From Streptomyces finlayi (lineage in GTDB: Bacteria; Actinomycetota; Actinomycetes; Streptomycetales; Streptomycetaceae): a stretch of DNA of 64,000 bases. The notes below the pieces were generated by a model, which did not search any database, had not been told where the DNA came from, and saw only the letters and a list, made by a program, of their open reading frames with translations. Position 1 is the stretch's first letter. Each line of letters begins with the position of its first letter. The stretch spans positions 372,001-436,000 of the forward strand of contig NZ_CP045702.1 in the NCBI RefSeq assembly GCF_014216315.1. The letters run 5' to 3'. This document shows positions 40,774 through 51,611 of this stretch, one piece after another. The position numbers and the translations under genes are program-made.

Positions 40774-41516
40774 CTACCGCCGGACCTTGCGGGCGGCCCG
40801 GAGCCACTCCTTGTTCATCGCGGCGATCGACGGCAGCGGGATGCCCTTGGGGCAGGCCGTGGCGCACTCCCCGGTCAGGGTGCAGCCGCCGAAGCCCTCC
40901 TCGTCCATGGTGGCGACCATGTCCAGGACGCGGGTCTCACGGTCGGGCGCGCCCTGGGGCAGCACGTTGAGGTGGTTGACCTTCGCCGAGGTGAAGAGCA
41001 TCGCCGAGCCGTTGGGGCAGGCCGCCACGCAGGCGCCGCAGCCGATGCACTCGGCGTGTTCGAACGCGAAGTCGGCGTCCGGCTTCGGCACGGGGGTCGC
41101 GTGCGCGTCGGGAGCGGTGCCGGTAGGAGCGGAGATGTAGCCGCCGGACTGGATGATCCGGTCGAAGGCCGAGCGGTCGACGACCAGGTCCTTGACGACC
41201 GGGAAGGCGGAGGCCCGCCACGGCTCGACGTCGATCGTCTGGCCGTCCTGGAAGGACCTCATGTGGAGCTGGCAGGTGGTGGTGCGCTCCGGGCCGTGCG
41301 CGTCACCGTTGATGACGAGACTGCAGGCACCGCAGATGCCCTCGCGGCAGTCGTGGTCGAAGGCGACGGGTTCGTCCCCCTCGACGATGAGCTCCTCGTT
41401 GAGGGTGTCGAGCATCTCCAGGAACGACATGTCCGGGGAGATCCCGTCGATCTCGTAGGTGGTCATGGCGCCGGGCGTGTCCGCGTTCTGCTGGCGCCAG
41501 ACGCGCAGGGTGAGCT

Positions 41517-41520
<4 letters not shown>
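40774..41520 (-). CDS. sdhB: Succinate dehydrogenase/fumarate reductase iron-sulfur subunit
   Basis: 248 residues. N-terminal [2Fe-2S] ferredoxin fold with CREGICGACSLVINGD, and C-terminal clusters in CIGCGACVAACPNGSAML and CTLTGECATACPKGIPL. It passes electrons from the flavoprotein to quinone through the membrane anchor. Last gene of sdhCAB, overlapping sdhA by ATGA. Confidence 0.93.
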
Positions 41521-43466
<1,946 letters not shown>

Positions 43467-43467
43467 T

Positions 43468-44175
43468 TCAGCTCACCACTCCGGTCATGACGGCGACGGG
43501 CACGGAGACGAATCCGGCAGTCAGCACCAGCGCGAGGGTGTTGGCCGTCGTCTTGAGGATGCGGTCGCGGGTCGCGTTGCCCACGCCGAGGGTCTGTGCG
43601 GCGCTCCAGAACCCGTGCCGTACGTGCAGGCCGAGGGCGAGCACCGCGGCGATGTAGATGACGTTGCCGTACCAGGTCGAGAAGGTGTCGATGACGTTCT
43701 GGTACGGATGTCCGGACTGGAATCCGCCCGGGTGCACGGTGCCGGTGGTCAGGTCGAGGATGTGCCAGACGATGAACAGCGCCAGGATGATTCCGCCCCA
43801 GCGCATGGTGCGCGTGGCGTAGCTCGCGCGCGGCTTCCTGTGGACGTACTTGCTGGGGCGGGCCCTGATGTCGCGGCGGCTCAGCTGGTACGCGGAGACC
43901 GCGTGCAGGACGACGGCGGCGACCAGTCCCACGCGGACGAGCCAGAGCGCCCACTCGTGGTGGAGGACGGGCTCCCCCATGGTCCGCAGCCAGTGGGCGT
44001 AACGGTTGAACTCCCCGGGCCCGAAGAAGATCTTCAGGTTCCCGATCATGTGGGCGACCAGGTAGAGGAGCATGACCAGGCCGCTCACGGCCATGATCGT
44101 TTTTTTGCCGACGGTTGAGTCCCAGAGCGTGCGCGTCATGGACGGCCGCCGGTCCGTCCGTGTTGCCAATGCCAT
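43468..44175 (-). CDS. sdhC: Succinate dehydrogenase cytochrome b subunit (type B, single anchor)
   Basis: 235 residues with five hydrophobic segments (KKTIMAVSGLVMLLYLVAHM, WLVRVGLVAAVVLHAVSAYQ, IILALFIVWHILDLTTG, IYIAAVLALGLHVRHGFWSA, TANTLALVLTAGFVSVPVAV) and the conserved histidines in LVAHMIGNLK, VVLHAVSAYQ, IVWHILD and GLHVRHGFW that bind two hemes. A single large anchor protein is characteristic of type B complexes. An in-frame ATG at 44139 is the alternative start. First gene of sdhCAB. Confidence 0.93.
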   Translation of the reverse strand: MALATRTDRRPSMTRTLWDSTVGKKTIMAVSGLVMLLYLVAHMIGNLKIFFGPGEFNRYAHWLRTMGEPVLHHEWALWLVRVGLVAAVVLHAVSAYQLSRRDIRARPSKYVHRKPRASYATRTMRWGGIILALFIVWHILDLTTGTVHPGGFQSGHPYQNVIDTFSTWYGNVIYIAAVLALGLHVRHGFWSAAQTLGVGNATRDRILKTTANTLALVLTAGFVSVPVAVMTGVVS

Positions 44176-44271
44176 GGACACGACGCTAAGGCCGCAGGGT
44201 CTCATCAGTCCAAGACATAGAATGGCTCATTTCCATAGGCTTTCCCTATCGAGCCCGGCTATCGTCGGCTT
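44176..44271. promoter_or_regulatory. Divergent LysR-sdhC intergenic region, candidate operator
   Basis: 96 bp between divergent genes. An A+T-richer stretch at 44216-44240 (CATAGAATGGCTCATTTCCA then TAGG) contains spaced T/A pairs of the LysR T-N11-A type, with an imperfect dyad (CATAG against CCATAG). It would let the regulator control sdhCAB and itself. Motif-based only. Confidence 0.35.
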
Positions 44272-45174
44272 ATGCAGTTCCAGCAGCTCGCCTACTTCGT
44301 CGCCGTGGCCGAGGCCAGGCACTTCACCCGCGCCGCCGAGGAGGTACACGTCTCTCAGCCTTCGCTCTCCCAGCAGATCAAGGCGCTGGAGAGCGAGCTG
44401 GGCGCCGAACTCTTCAGCCGAGCCCGGGGCAACATCGCCCTGACCGACGCGGGCGAGGCACTGCTTCCGCTGGCCCGCCGGATCCTCGCCGACGCGGATA
44501 CGGCGCGGCACGAGGTGCAGGAACTGGTCCAGCTGCGCCGGGGCCGCATCAGGCTCGGGGCCACACCCAGTCTCTGCACGGGCCTGCTGCCCGGCGTGCT
44601 GCGGGCCTTCCACGATCTGCACCCCGGAATCCAGCTGCTGCTGGAGGAGGGCGGCTCGCACGATCTCGTACGGCAGCTGGCGCGTGGGGCACTGGATCTC
44701 GCGCTCGTCGTGCTCCCCCTGCCCGCCGCGTCACCCGCGCTGACGACGGTGGAGCTGCTGCAGGAGGACTTGGTCGTGGTGTCGTCGGCCGCGGGGCCGG
44801 CCCCGGGGCGGAAGGGGCGGGTGCGGATCGCCGATCTCCAGGGCGAGCCGCTGGTGATGTTCCGGCACGGCTATGACCTGCGGGAACTGACCGTCGCCGC
44901 GTGCCGGGCCGAGGGCTTCGAGCCGTCGTTCACGGTGGAGGGCGGCGAGATGGACGCGGTCCTCGGCTTCGTACGGGCGGGGCTCGGCGTGGCCGTGGTA
45001 CCGAGCATGGTCGCGAACCAGGCCGGGCACGACCTGCGGACGACACCGTTGGCCTCGCCGGGGCTGCGCCGGACGATCGCGCTGGCCCACCGCAGTGACG
45101 TGGCACCGCCGCGGGCTGCGCGGGAGCTGCAGAGGGTGCTGCTGGGGCGGGGGCGTGCGGGCGGTCACGGGTGA
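44272..45174 (+). CDS. LysR-family transcriptional regulator, divergent from sdhCAB
   Basis: 300 residues. N-terminal LysR HTH (QFQQLAYFVAVAEARHFTRA, AAEEVHVSQPSLSQQIKALE), then a linker and a substrate-binding regulatory domain (RIRLGATPSLCTGLLPGVLR, LVRQLARGALDLALVVLPL). Divergence from sdhCAB implies it senses a metabolite and tunes the dehydrogenase, as LysR regulators often control the adjacent operon. The inducer is unknown. Confidence 0.9.
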   Translation: MQFQQLAYFVAVAEARHFTRAAEEVHVSQPSLSQQIKALESELGAELFSRARGNIALTDAGEALLPLARRILADADTARHEVQELVQLRRGRIRLGATPSLCTGLLPGVLRAFHDLHPGIQLLLEEGGSHDLVRQLARGALDLALVVLPLPAASPALTTVELLQEDLVVVSSAAGPAPGRKGRVRIADLQGEPLVMFRHGYDLRELTVAACRAEGFEPSFTVEGGEMDAVLGFVRAGLGVAVVPSMVANQAGHDLRTTPLASPGLRRTIALAHRSDVAPPRAARELQRVLLGRGRAGGHG

Positions 45175-45259
45175 GGCTGAGCGTCGGAGGTGCGGGCGCG
45201 GGTAGGTGTGTGTTCGCGGCGGCTTCGCCCCCGCCCGCCCGTCCTCGCCCGCCGGACGG

Positions 45260-45326
45260 GCTTGATACGCGTCGCGGACAGGCTTGATACCGCGTCGCGG
45301 ACGAGCCTGATACGCGTCGCGGACGA
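45260..45326 (+). repeat. Tandem repeat, three units of about 22 bp
   Basis: Three direct copies of GCTTGATACGCGTCGCGGAC followed by AG or GA, with small differences, at 45260-45281, 45282-45304 and 45305-45326. They lie after the LysR gene and before the convergent c-di-GMP gene, so may be part of a transcript end. Confidence 0.7.
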
Positions 45327-45360
45327 GCCTGGCTTCGCCGTGTGTCAGGGGCGAAACCAG

Positions 45361-45450
45361 GCCCGCCCGGCGTGTGACGGCAGCCTTCCGGCCCGTCCGG
45401 CGTGTGACGGCAGCCTTCCGGTCTGTCCGGCGTGTGAGTGGAGCTTCTCA
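45361..45450 (+). repeat. Tandem repeat, three units of 30 bp
   Basis: Direct 30-bp copies sharing the cores CGGCGTGTGACGGC and AGCCTTCCG at 45361-45390 and 45391-45420, with a third, diverged copy at 45421-45450. The core resembles the intergenic CCGTCCGGCGTTTGAG-type repeats common in streptomycete genomes (from memory). It lies between convergent genes. Confidence 0.7.
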
Positions 45451-45521
45451 GGCCGCCCGGAGCTTGAGGACAGTCCGGCCCGCCCGGCAACTGGGGCGGA
45501 GCCGTACCGCGCCCCGCCCCC

Positions 45522-47699
45522 TCACACCGCGTCGGCCAGCAGCAGGGCGTGGATGCGGTCCGGCGCGCCCGGACGGGCGTAGTACCAGCCCTGGGCCGTG
45601 TCGCAGCCCAACTGACGTAGCTGCTCCGCCTGGGCGCCGGTCTCCACTCCTTCCACCGTCACGGCCAGATTCAGGCTGTGGGCCAGCGACACGATGCCCT
45701 CGACGATCTTCAGGTCGACCGGGTCGGCGGGGTGCTGCTGCATTCCCTGCGTGAACGAACGATCCAGCTTGAGCACGCTCACCGGAAGCCGCCGGAGGTT
45801 CGCCAGGTTCGAGTAGCCCGTGCCGAAGTCGTCGAGCGCTATGTCCACGCCCATCTCGGCCAGTTGACGCAACGGCTTGAGCAGATCGTCGTCCGCGCCG
45901 ATCAGTGCCGACTCGGTGACCTCCAGGCACAGCGCGCCCGGCTCCAGACCTGAACGCTCCAGTACGTCCACGGTCTCGGCGACCAGCCGCGGATGGTGCA
46001 GCTGGGTCGGCGAGAGATTGACGTTGATCCTCAGCGGCCCTCCGTCGCTGTGCCGTTCCTTCCAGAAGTTGGCCTGCCGCACGGACTCCTCCAGCACCCA
46101 GCGCCCCAACGGCACGATGAGACCGGTGTGTTCGGCGAGCGGGATGAACCGGTCGGGGCCGAGCACGCCGTGCTGCGGATGGCACCACCGCACCAGCGCC
46201 TCCGCTCCGTGCACGCTGCCGTCGCCGAGGTGCACCAGGGGCTGGTACTCGATGAAGAACTCGCCCCGGTCCAGCGCCGCAGGCAGCGCCGTGGTCAGCC
46301 CGTGCCGGGTGATCGCACGGGCGTCGGCCTCCGCGTCCGCCAGTTCGAAGCGGTTGCCACCGGCCGACTTCGCCCGGTACATCGTGATGTCCGCACTGCG
46401 CAGGACCTCTGCGGCGGTACGTGCCCCCGCGGCCGGTCCTTCGACGACGCCGATGGAGCCCCGCACCGTCAGCTCGCGGCCGTCGAGCCGGATCGGCGTG
46501 GCGAGCACGCCGAGTATCCGGCAGGCCAGCTCGTCGACCTCGTCCTCGGTGTGCGGCCCGGTGGTCAGGGCGACGAACTCGTCGCCGCCGAGCCGCGCCA
46601 CCATCTCGCCCGGCGCGGTCGCACAGCTCTGCAGCCGGTCCGCGACCTCGACGAGCAGCCGGTCCCCCGCCGCGTGGCCCAGGCTGTCGTTGATCGCCTT
46701 GAAGCCGTCGAGGTCGAGGTAGCAGAGCCCGAAGCGGGTCCCGCCCTTCGCCGCGAGGGTCTTCTCCAGCCGTTCGAAGAACAGGGTGCGGTTCGGTAGC
46801 CCGGTGAGCGCGTCGTGGGTGGCCTCGTAGCGCAGCCGCAGGTTGAGCAGGCGGCGCTCGGTGGTGTCCTCCATGAGCGCCAGCTGGTATTCGGGCCGGC
46901 CCTCGGAGTCCCGCAGCAGCGAGACCGTGAGGTTGGTCCACAGGACGGTGCCGTCGTTGCGGTAGTAGGGCTTCTCGACGTGGTAGTGCTCGCGTTCGCC
47001 CCTGACCAGCTCGTTGTAGTACTTCCACACGTTCGGTGAGTCCTCGGGGTGGACCCACTCGGGCACCTTGTGGCTGCGGACGTGGTGCTCGAGGCCGCCG
47101 AACATCCGGGTGAGGGTGTCGTTGACCTCCAGGATGTTGCCCTCCAGGTCCGCGATGCCGATGCCGATCGCGGCGTCCTTGAACACGGCGCGGAACCGTG
47201 CCTCGGTCGCGTGCAGGGCGTGTTCGGCATGGGAGCGGGCGGCGAGCGCCGAGCGGGCGATGGCCTCCTGTTCGGCGAGGGTCCGCTCGCGCAGCGCCAG
47301 CGAGAATCCGCCGGCGAGCGCGTGCTGCATCCGTGCGCAACGGGCCCGGCTGTCCTCGGTCGAGAACGCCGGCGTTGCGTTGCTTCCGCAGTAGAGCACC
47401 AGGTACGAGTCGATGACGCCGAGCGTCGAGCTGAGCGCGTCGGGATCCGTGCAGTGCGCGGCGACCAGCGCGGCCCCGATCCCGTGCGCGGGCGCCGGGT
47501 CGAAGGGCCGCGCGTGCAGGATCTCGCTCAGCTCGCGTGCCAGCGGCAGCAGATGCTGTTCGAACTCCTGGCGGGTCATGGAGGTGGCCGTGGACGGAAA
47601 GATCGCCCGGCTCCAGATCGTGGCGAATCTCCGGAGCCGGCCCTCGGGACCGTCCGGTTCCGCGTCCGGGGTGCCGGACGCCTGGGCAGGGATGCTCAC
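45522..47699 (-). CDS. rmdA: PAS-GGDEF-EAL cyclic-di-GMP enzyme (RmdA-like)
   Basis: 725 residues, cytoplasmic. Order: an N-terminal uncharacterised part (about 1-170), a PAS domain (about 170-290: FRAVFKDAAIGIGIADLEGN), GGDEF (about 300-450, with MVARLGGDEFVALTTGP intact) and EAL (about 470-715, with HGAEALVRWCHPQHGVLGPD and DIALDDFGTGYSNLANLRRL intact). It could make and destroy c-di-GMP; RmdA of S. coelicolor (PAS-GGDEF-EAL, SCO0928) is a phosphodiesterase affecting development. Domain order and neighbours (sdh operon, repeat lipoprotein) agree with that assignment. GTG start overlaps the upstream methyltransferase stop by four bases. Confidence 0.85.
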   Translation of the reverse strand: MSIPAQASGTPDAEPDGPEGRLRRFATIWSRAIFPSTATSMTRQEFEQHLLPLARELSEILHARPFDPAPAHGIGAALVAAHCTDPDALSSTLGVIDSYLVLYCGSNATPAFSTEDSRARCARMQHALAGGFSLALRERTLAEQEAIARSALAARSHAEHALHATEARFRAVFKDAAIGIGIADLEGNILEVNDTLTRMFGGLEHHVRSHKVPEWVHPEDSPNVWKYYNELVRGEREHYHVEKPYYRNDGTVLWTNLTVSLLRDSEGRPEYQLALMEDTTERRLLNLRLRYEATHDALTGLPNRTLFFERLEKTLAAKGGTRFGLCYLDLDGFKAINDSLGHAAGDRLLVEVADRLQSCATAPGEMVARLGGDEFVALTTGPHTEDEVDELACRILGVLATPIRLDGRELTVRGSIGVVEGPAAGARTAAEVLRSADITMYRAKSAGGNRFELADAEADARAITRHGLTTALPAALDRGEFFIEYQPLVHLGDGSVHGAEALVRWCHPQHGVLGPDRFIPLAEHTGLIVPLGRWVLEESVRQANFWKERHSDGGPLRINVNLSPTQLHHPRLVAETVDVLERSGLEPGALCLEVTESALIGADDDLLKPLRQLAEMGVDIALDDFGTGYSNLANLRRLPVSVLKLDRSFTQGMQQHPADPVDLKIVEGIVSLAHSLNLAVTVEGVETGAQAEQLRQLGCDTAQGWYYARPGAPDRIHALLLADAV

Positions 47700-48514
47700 G
47701 CCTTGCGTCCCACTCCTGCGAAGCCCGAGAAGGCGAACGGGTCTTCCTGGCCCTCCGTCACGGGCGCGTCCGGACGCCACTCGGGCATCGAGACGAGGCC
47801 GGGGTCGACCAGTTCGTACCCCTCGAAGAACCGGCTCACCTCGGCGCGCGAGCGCATGACGAGCGGGTTGCGGATGTGGCGGTAGACGCCGACCGCGCCG
47901 CCGGCCTCTTCCTCGGTGAGCGGTATCCCCTCGTACGAGGCATGGGTCATCACGAGCAGACTGCCGGGGGCCAGCGCCTCGCGCAGTTCGGCGACGGCGG
48001 TGTACGGGTCGTCGGCGTCCTCGACGAAGTGCAGTACCGCGACGAGGAGCAGCGCCACCGGACGGTCGAAGTCGAGGAGTCCGGAGATCGCGGGGTTCGT
48101 CAGGATGTCCTGAGGGCGGCGCAGGTCGGCTGCGGCGATCACGGTGTTGTCGACGCCCTCCAGCACGGCCTGGCTGTGTGCGACGGCGACCGGGTCGTGA
48201 TCGACGTACGCCACCTTGGCCGCCGGGTCTCCGGCCAGGGCGACTTCGTGGACATTACCGAACGTCGGAATGCCGGAACCGATGTCCAGAAACTGACTGA
48301 TGCCCTCGGTTGCGGCGTACTGCACGGCCCGGCGCATAAAGGCGCGATTCGCCTGCATGATCTTGGGAAGGCCCGGCATGAACTCCATGGCCTTACGGGC
48401 CGCTTCCCGGTCCACCTCGAAATTGTGCGAGCCGCCCAGATAGAAGTCATACATGCGGGACACGCTCGGCACTGAAATGTCAATGCCTTGCGGTGCCCAG
48501 GCGGGACGCTCCAT
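47696..48514 (-). CDS. DUF574-type SAM-dependent methyltransferase
   Basis: 272 residues. Family hallmarks: PSVSRMYDFYLGGSHNFEVD, FLDIGSGIPTFGNVHEVALA (SAM site), VAYVDHDPVAVAHSQAVLEG and LLLVAVLHFVEDADDPYTAV. Streptomycetes have many copies, mostly of unknown substrate. ATG at 48514 has TTGGAGA upstream. It is translationally coupled to the rmdA-like gene, so the two are probably co-regulated. Confidence 0.9.
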   Translation of the reverse strand: MERPAWAPQGIDISVPSVSRMYDFYLGGSHNFEVDREAARKAMEFMPGLPKIMQANRAFMRRAVQYAATEGISQFLDIGSGIPTFGNVHEVALAGDPAAKVAYVDHDPVAVAHSQAVLEGVDNTVIAAADLRRPQDILTNPAISGLLDFDRPVALLLVAVLHFVEDADDPYTAVAELREALAPGSLLVMTHASYEGIPLTEEEAGGAVGVYRHIRNPLVMRSRAEVSRFFEGYELVDPGLVSMPEWRPDAPVTEGQEDPFAFSGFAGVGRKA

Positions 48515-48716
48515 CGATGTCTCCAACAAGTCGCCACGGCGATCCGGCCATGTTCATGGTCAGTGTTGACCAGAGGCTACTGACCGACCGCCAGGAGAGC
48601 GAGCGGAAACGGAAATTCGCGGTCCGTTATTGGTCACACTCCAGAGGCATGTGCGGCGGTCCGTCGCTGCGGGTGAACATTCGGCGACGGACCGGCACAC
48701 CGGCCCTGGGATTCTC

Positions 48717-49697
48717 CTACTTGGACGCTCCGACCAGTTTGGCGTCGGGTGACACCGCGTACCATGTCCCCCCGACACCCTGCCCGTTGGTGTCTCCGGG
48801 CCTGACGTCGCCGGAGAAGGTGTAAATCGGCCAGCAGTCGAGCGTCTGTTGCTTGATACCGTCGGGCCGGTCGAAGGTGACATAACCCTTCGTCGTGATG
48901 TCCTCCACCTCATTCTTGGCCACAGGTTCGACCACGGGCCACTTCTTGAGGCAGTCATCGGCGCATGCTGATTTCATCGGCCACGCAGTGTCCTTCTTGA
49001 ACCGGTACACGGTCATTCCGCGCTTGTCGACGACGATGTCGCCGAGTTTCGGGTCCTTGCGGACCGAAAGTCCCGCGAGGCCGGCCGGCTCCGCGGCGCC
49101 GCCCGCTCCGGCGTTCACGGCGGCGGCCTTCTTCCCGTCGGGTGCGGCGGCGAACCACGTGCCGCCGACGCCCTGCCCGTTGACGTCTCCCGGACCGGTG
49201 TCCTTGGCGTACCGGTACATCGGCCAGCCCGCGACCGTCAGTTGCCTGCTCCCGTCGGCGCGTACGACCGATCCGAGCAGTGCGGCGTCGGTACCCGCCG
49301 CGGCGACCGCGTTGCCCGCGGCCACGACCGGCCAGGTCTTCGCGCACTCGCCCTCGCAGTTCGACGCGGGTGGGTTCGCGGTGTCCTTGTCGAAGCGGTA
49401 AAGCGTGAAGCCCGCGCTGTCGGTGAGCACCTTTCCCAGGTTCTTGCTGTTCCGGACGGCGAGCTGCCCGGCTTCCTCGGGCGGGGCCGCCTCTCCTGCG
49501 GCGGTGTTCCCTGCGGTGTCCGAGCCGTAGCCGCCGTCGGAGCCGTATCCGCCGTCGGCCGGCTGCTCGGCGGGGACGGCGTTGCCCACGACCTGCCCGT
49601 TCGGACCGGCGGTGCCCTTCTCCTGACCGCACGCCGCCGTCAGGGCGAGCAGGGCCGTCGCCGTCACCGCGAGCGAGGCGTTGCGCCAGGTGTTCAT
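48717..49697 (-). CDS. Secreted repeat lipoprotein (COG4315-type, SCO0930-like)
   Basis: 326 residues. Lipoprotein signal with lipobox LTAAC (ATALLALTAACGQEKG). A spacer with GGYGSDGGYGSD is followed by two sets of the YVTF/secreted-lipoprotein repeat: FTLYRFDKDTANPPASNCEG with WPMYRYAKDTGPGDVNGQGV, and MTVYRFKKDTAWPMKSACAD with WPIYTFSGDVRPGDTNGQGV. The pattern Y.f..D....s.C.g.Ca..WPv and the G-D-x-NGQGVGGTWYA ends are diagnostic. Cell-surface, function unknown. Confidence 0.9.
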   Translation of the reverse strand: MNTWRNASLAVTATALLALTAACGQEKGTAGPNGQVVGNAVPAEQPADGGYGSDGGYGSDTAGNTAAGEAAPPEEAGQLAVRNSKNLGKVLTDSAGFTLYRFDKDTANPPASNCEGECAKTWPVVAAGNAVAAAGTDAALLGSVVRADGSRQLTVAGWPMYRYAKDTGPGDVNGQGVGGTWFAAAPDGKKAAAVNAGAGGAAEPAGLAGLSVRKDPKLGDIVVDKRGMTVYRFKKDTAWPMKSACADDCLKKWPVVEPVAKNEVEDITTKGYVTFDRPDGIKQQTLDCWPIYTFSGDVRPGDTNGQGVGGTWYAVSPDAKLVGASK

Positions 49698-49891
49698 GTC
49701 GACTCCCGTTGTCCGTATGCCGGTTGCGACGCGAGCCCGCGCCGTTCATGGCCCTAGGTACGGGTGGCCGGCCCCTCCGCGTTCAACGGGACGCCCAGAA
49801 TGTTTCCCTGCCCGCAAACGCGAACCGAACAAGGTCCACACCATCAGGGGAACCCTCGCCCGTCCGGGCGTGTCCGGCCCGGGCCGGGCCG

Positions 49892-50473
49892 ATGATCCCG
49901 CTCGTGTACGGATCTCGCATCGGGCGGCTCTCGGCAGCCGCCGCACTCGTTTGGCTGTGCGCGGTGCCCGTGCCCGCGACCGGTGACAGCTGCGCGGTCG
50001 CCTCCACCGGGCAGGACGACGGCAGTTCGTCGGTCGCCGTGGCAGGCGGGGGGAGCTGTAAGCCACCGCCTCCCGAGCCGCCTCCACCCCCGCCTCCGGA
50101 GCCTCCGCCGGCTCCCCCTCCACCACCACCCCCTCCGGAGCCACCACAGCCTCCTCCGCCTCCTCCGCCTCCTCCCCCGCCGCCGGCTCCTGAGCCACCA
50201 CCTCCTCCGCCTCCTCCCACGCCGCCTCCACCTGCCCCCGAGCCACCACCACCGCCGCCGCTCCCAGCCCTCGCTCCGCCGGAACCGAAACCCGCGCCGC
50301 CGCCCTCGGCGCGCCCGAAGCCCCCTCCGCCCAGGACCGTGGCCCTTCCCACCTACCGCAATACCGCCCGTAAAGCACCGCGAAGCGGCCCGTCCCTGGT
50401 CTCGCTCACCCTGCTGATCACCGCTCCCGCGGTATTCGCAGTCGCCGTTCTGCGGCCGCGCTCGTCCCGTTGA
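49892..50473 (+). CDS. Polyproline surface protein with N- and C-terminal hydrophobic segments
   Basis: About 193 residues. An N-terminal signal-like helix (RLSAAAALVWLCAVPVPA) precedes about 90 residues that are mostly Pro with Glu, Ala, Gln and Leu (PPPPEPPPPPPPEPPPAPPP and similar). The end has a Lys/Arg-rich spacer, then a hydrophobic helix (VSLTLLITAPAVFAVAVL) and RPRSSR. A rigid polyproline rod spanning the wall and tail-anchored in the membrane would fit. Long Pro runs stall ribosomes, so EF-P should be needed. A start at 49904 (GTG) is also possible. Codon usage is CCN-heavy, producing mirror Gly frames on the other strand. Confidence 0.75.
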   Translation: MIPLVYGSRIGRLSAAAALVWLCAVPVPATGDSCAVASTGQDDGSSSVAVAGGGSCKPPPPEPPPPPPPEPPPAPPPPPPPPEPPQPPPPPPPPPPPPAPEPPPPPPPPTPPPPAPEPPPPPPLPALAPPEPKPAPPPSARPKPPPPRTVALPTYRNTARKAPRSGPSLVSLTLLITAPAVFAVAVLRPRSSR

Positions 50474-50489
50474 TCCACGGAGATACTGC

Positions 50490-51257
50490 ATGTCGGAATG
50501 GCTTGTTCTGACCATTGCCATGGCCTCGGCCTGCGCAGTCGTGCTCACCATCGCGGTCCTCAACAACCGGCGCATCGGCGAGGACGACGACCCGTCCGAG
50601 ACGCCGGACGTCATCGAGTACATGACGATGATGATCGGCGTGGTGTACGCGATCGTCCTCGGCCTCGCCATCGCGGGCGTCTGGGAGGGGCGCAGCGCGG
50701 CCCAGGAGTCCGTACGCCTGGAGGCCCAGGCCCTGCACGAGGTGAGCGCACGCTCCTCCGTCTATCCGGTGGAGGTCCGCGACCGTATCCGCGCCGATGT
50801 CGATGCCTATGTCGCCTATGTGATCGACGACGAGTGGAAGGCCATGACCGATACCGGGAGCCTCACGGAGCGGGGCACCCGGCTGCTGGACCGCGTCCGG
50901 GCCGATGTGACCGAGTACCAGCCGCGGACCGATCACGAGGGGCAGGCGTACCAGCCACTGGTGGACCAGGTGGCCGCGGCCGATGACGCACGCGGCTCCC
51001 GGGGGCAGAGCGCGGGGGCCACGATGCCCGGGGTGGTGTGGTTCGGCCTGATCACCGGGGCGATGGTCACGGTGGGGCTGATCTTCACGCTGCAGATCCG
51101 CAGAACGTTCCGCGAACTGCTGCTCGCGGGCCTCTTCAGCGTGCTGATCGCCTTCCTGCTCTTCCTGATCTGGGACTTCGACTCACCCTTCGGGCGGGGC
51201 ATCTCGGCCACCACCGCACCGTTCGTCGATCTGTTTCCGGACGCCGCTCGCGATTAG
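50490..51257 (+). CDS. DUF4239-family membrane protein
   Basis: 255 residues with four predicted helices: WLVLTIAMASACAVVLTIAV near the start, MTMMIGVVYAIVLGLAIAGV, VVWFGLITGAMVTVGLIFTL and ELLLAGLFSVLIAFLLFLIW near the end. Between them is a soluble stretch (ESVRLEAQALHEVSARSSVY, then RIRADVDAYVAYVID). Layout fits DUF4239 (bestrophin-like) proteins of unknown function. It lies 16 nt after the polyproline gene. The stop TAG straddles the MITE junction, but TAG is also present in the inferred empty site. Confidence 0.85.
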   Translation: MSEWLVLTIAMASACAVVLTIAVLNNRRIGEDDDPSETPDVIEYMTMMIGVVYAIVLGLAIAGVWEGRSAAQESVRLEAQALHEVSARSSVYPVEVRDRIRADVDAYVAYVIDDEWKAMTDTGSLTERGTRLLDRVRADVTEYQPRTDHEGQAYQPLVDQVAAADDARGSRGQSAGATMPGVVWFGLITGAMVTVGLIFTLQIRRTFRELLLAGLFSVLIAFLLFLIWDFDSPFGRGISATTAPFVDLFPDAARD

Positions 51258-51416
51258 GTCCTGTCTGGAGTTCCCCCGCGGCGTCGCGGCGTCCGGCACC
51301 GCCGCCTCCGGCGTTGTCGTCAGTCGCGAGGGCTCCGCCATCGCTCCCTCCTCCGCCTTGGATTCGACGGCACCGGACGCCGCTCCTTCTCCCGCGCTGG
51401 AACTCCAGACAGGACC
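51257..51416. mobile_element. MITE copy 2, 160 bp, inverted relative to copy 1
   Basis: The same terminal repeats (GGTCCTGTCTGGAGTTCC and its complement) and flanking TA (51255-51256 and 51417-51418). The reverse complement is identical base for base to 36588-36747. It lies at the stop codon of the DUF4239 gene and could terminate its transcript because it forms a long hairpin. Confidence 0.9.
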
Positions 51417-51611
51417 TAGCCACCGGACCCCCGCCCTCCCCCGGCCGGCACCTCTCCGGTGCGCCCGGCCGGGGGACAAAGGTGCCCCATTCGCCGGACC
51501 CCGATCGCGGGTGATATGAGGCACTTCTAGCGTTTCGGGCATCGAGGTGCATTTCTGCTGCTATGTGGAAACCGTTCCGCAACTGCTCCTCGGGGACCCG
51601 GAGGATTCACC

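Noticed and set aside
49783..50352. Gly-rich frame on the minus strand opposite the polyproline gene
   Set aside because: It is the complement of CCN/CCG runs; the plus-strand frame has signal-like and anchor helices in the right places.
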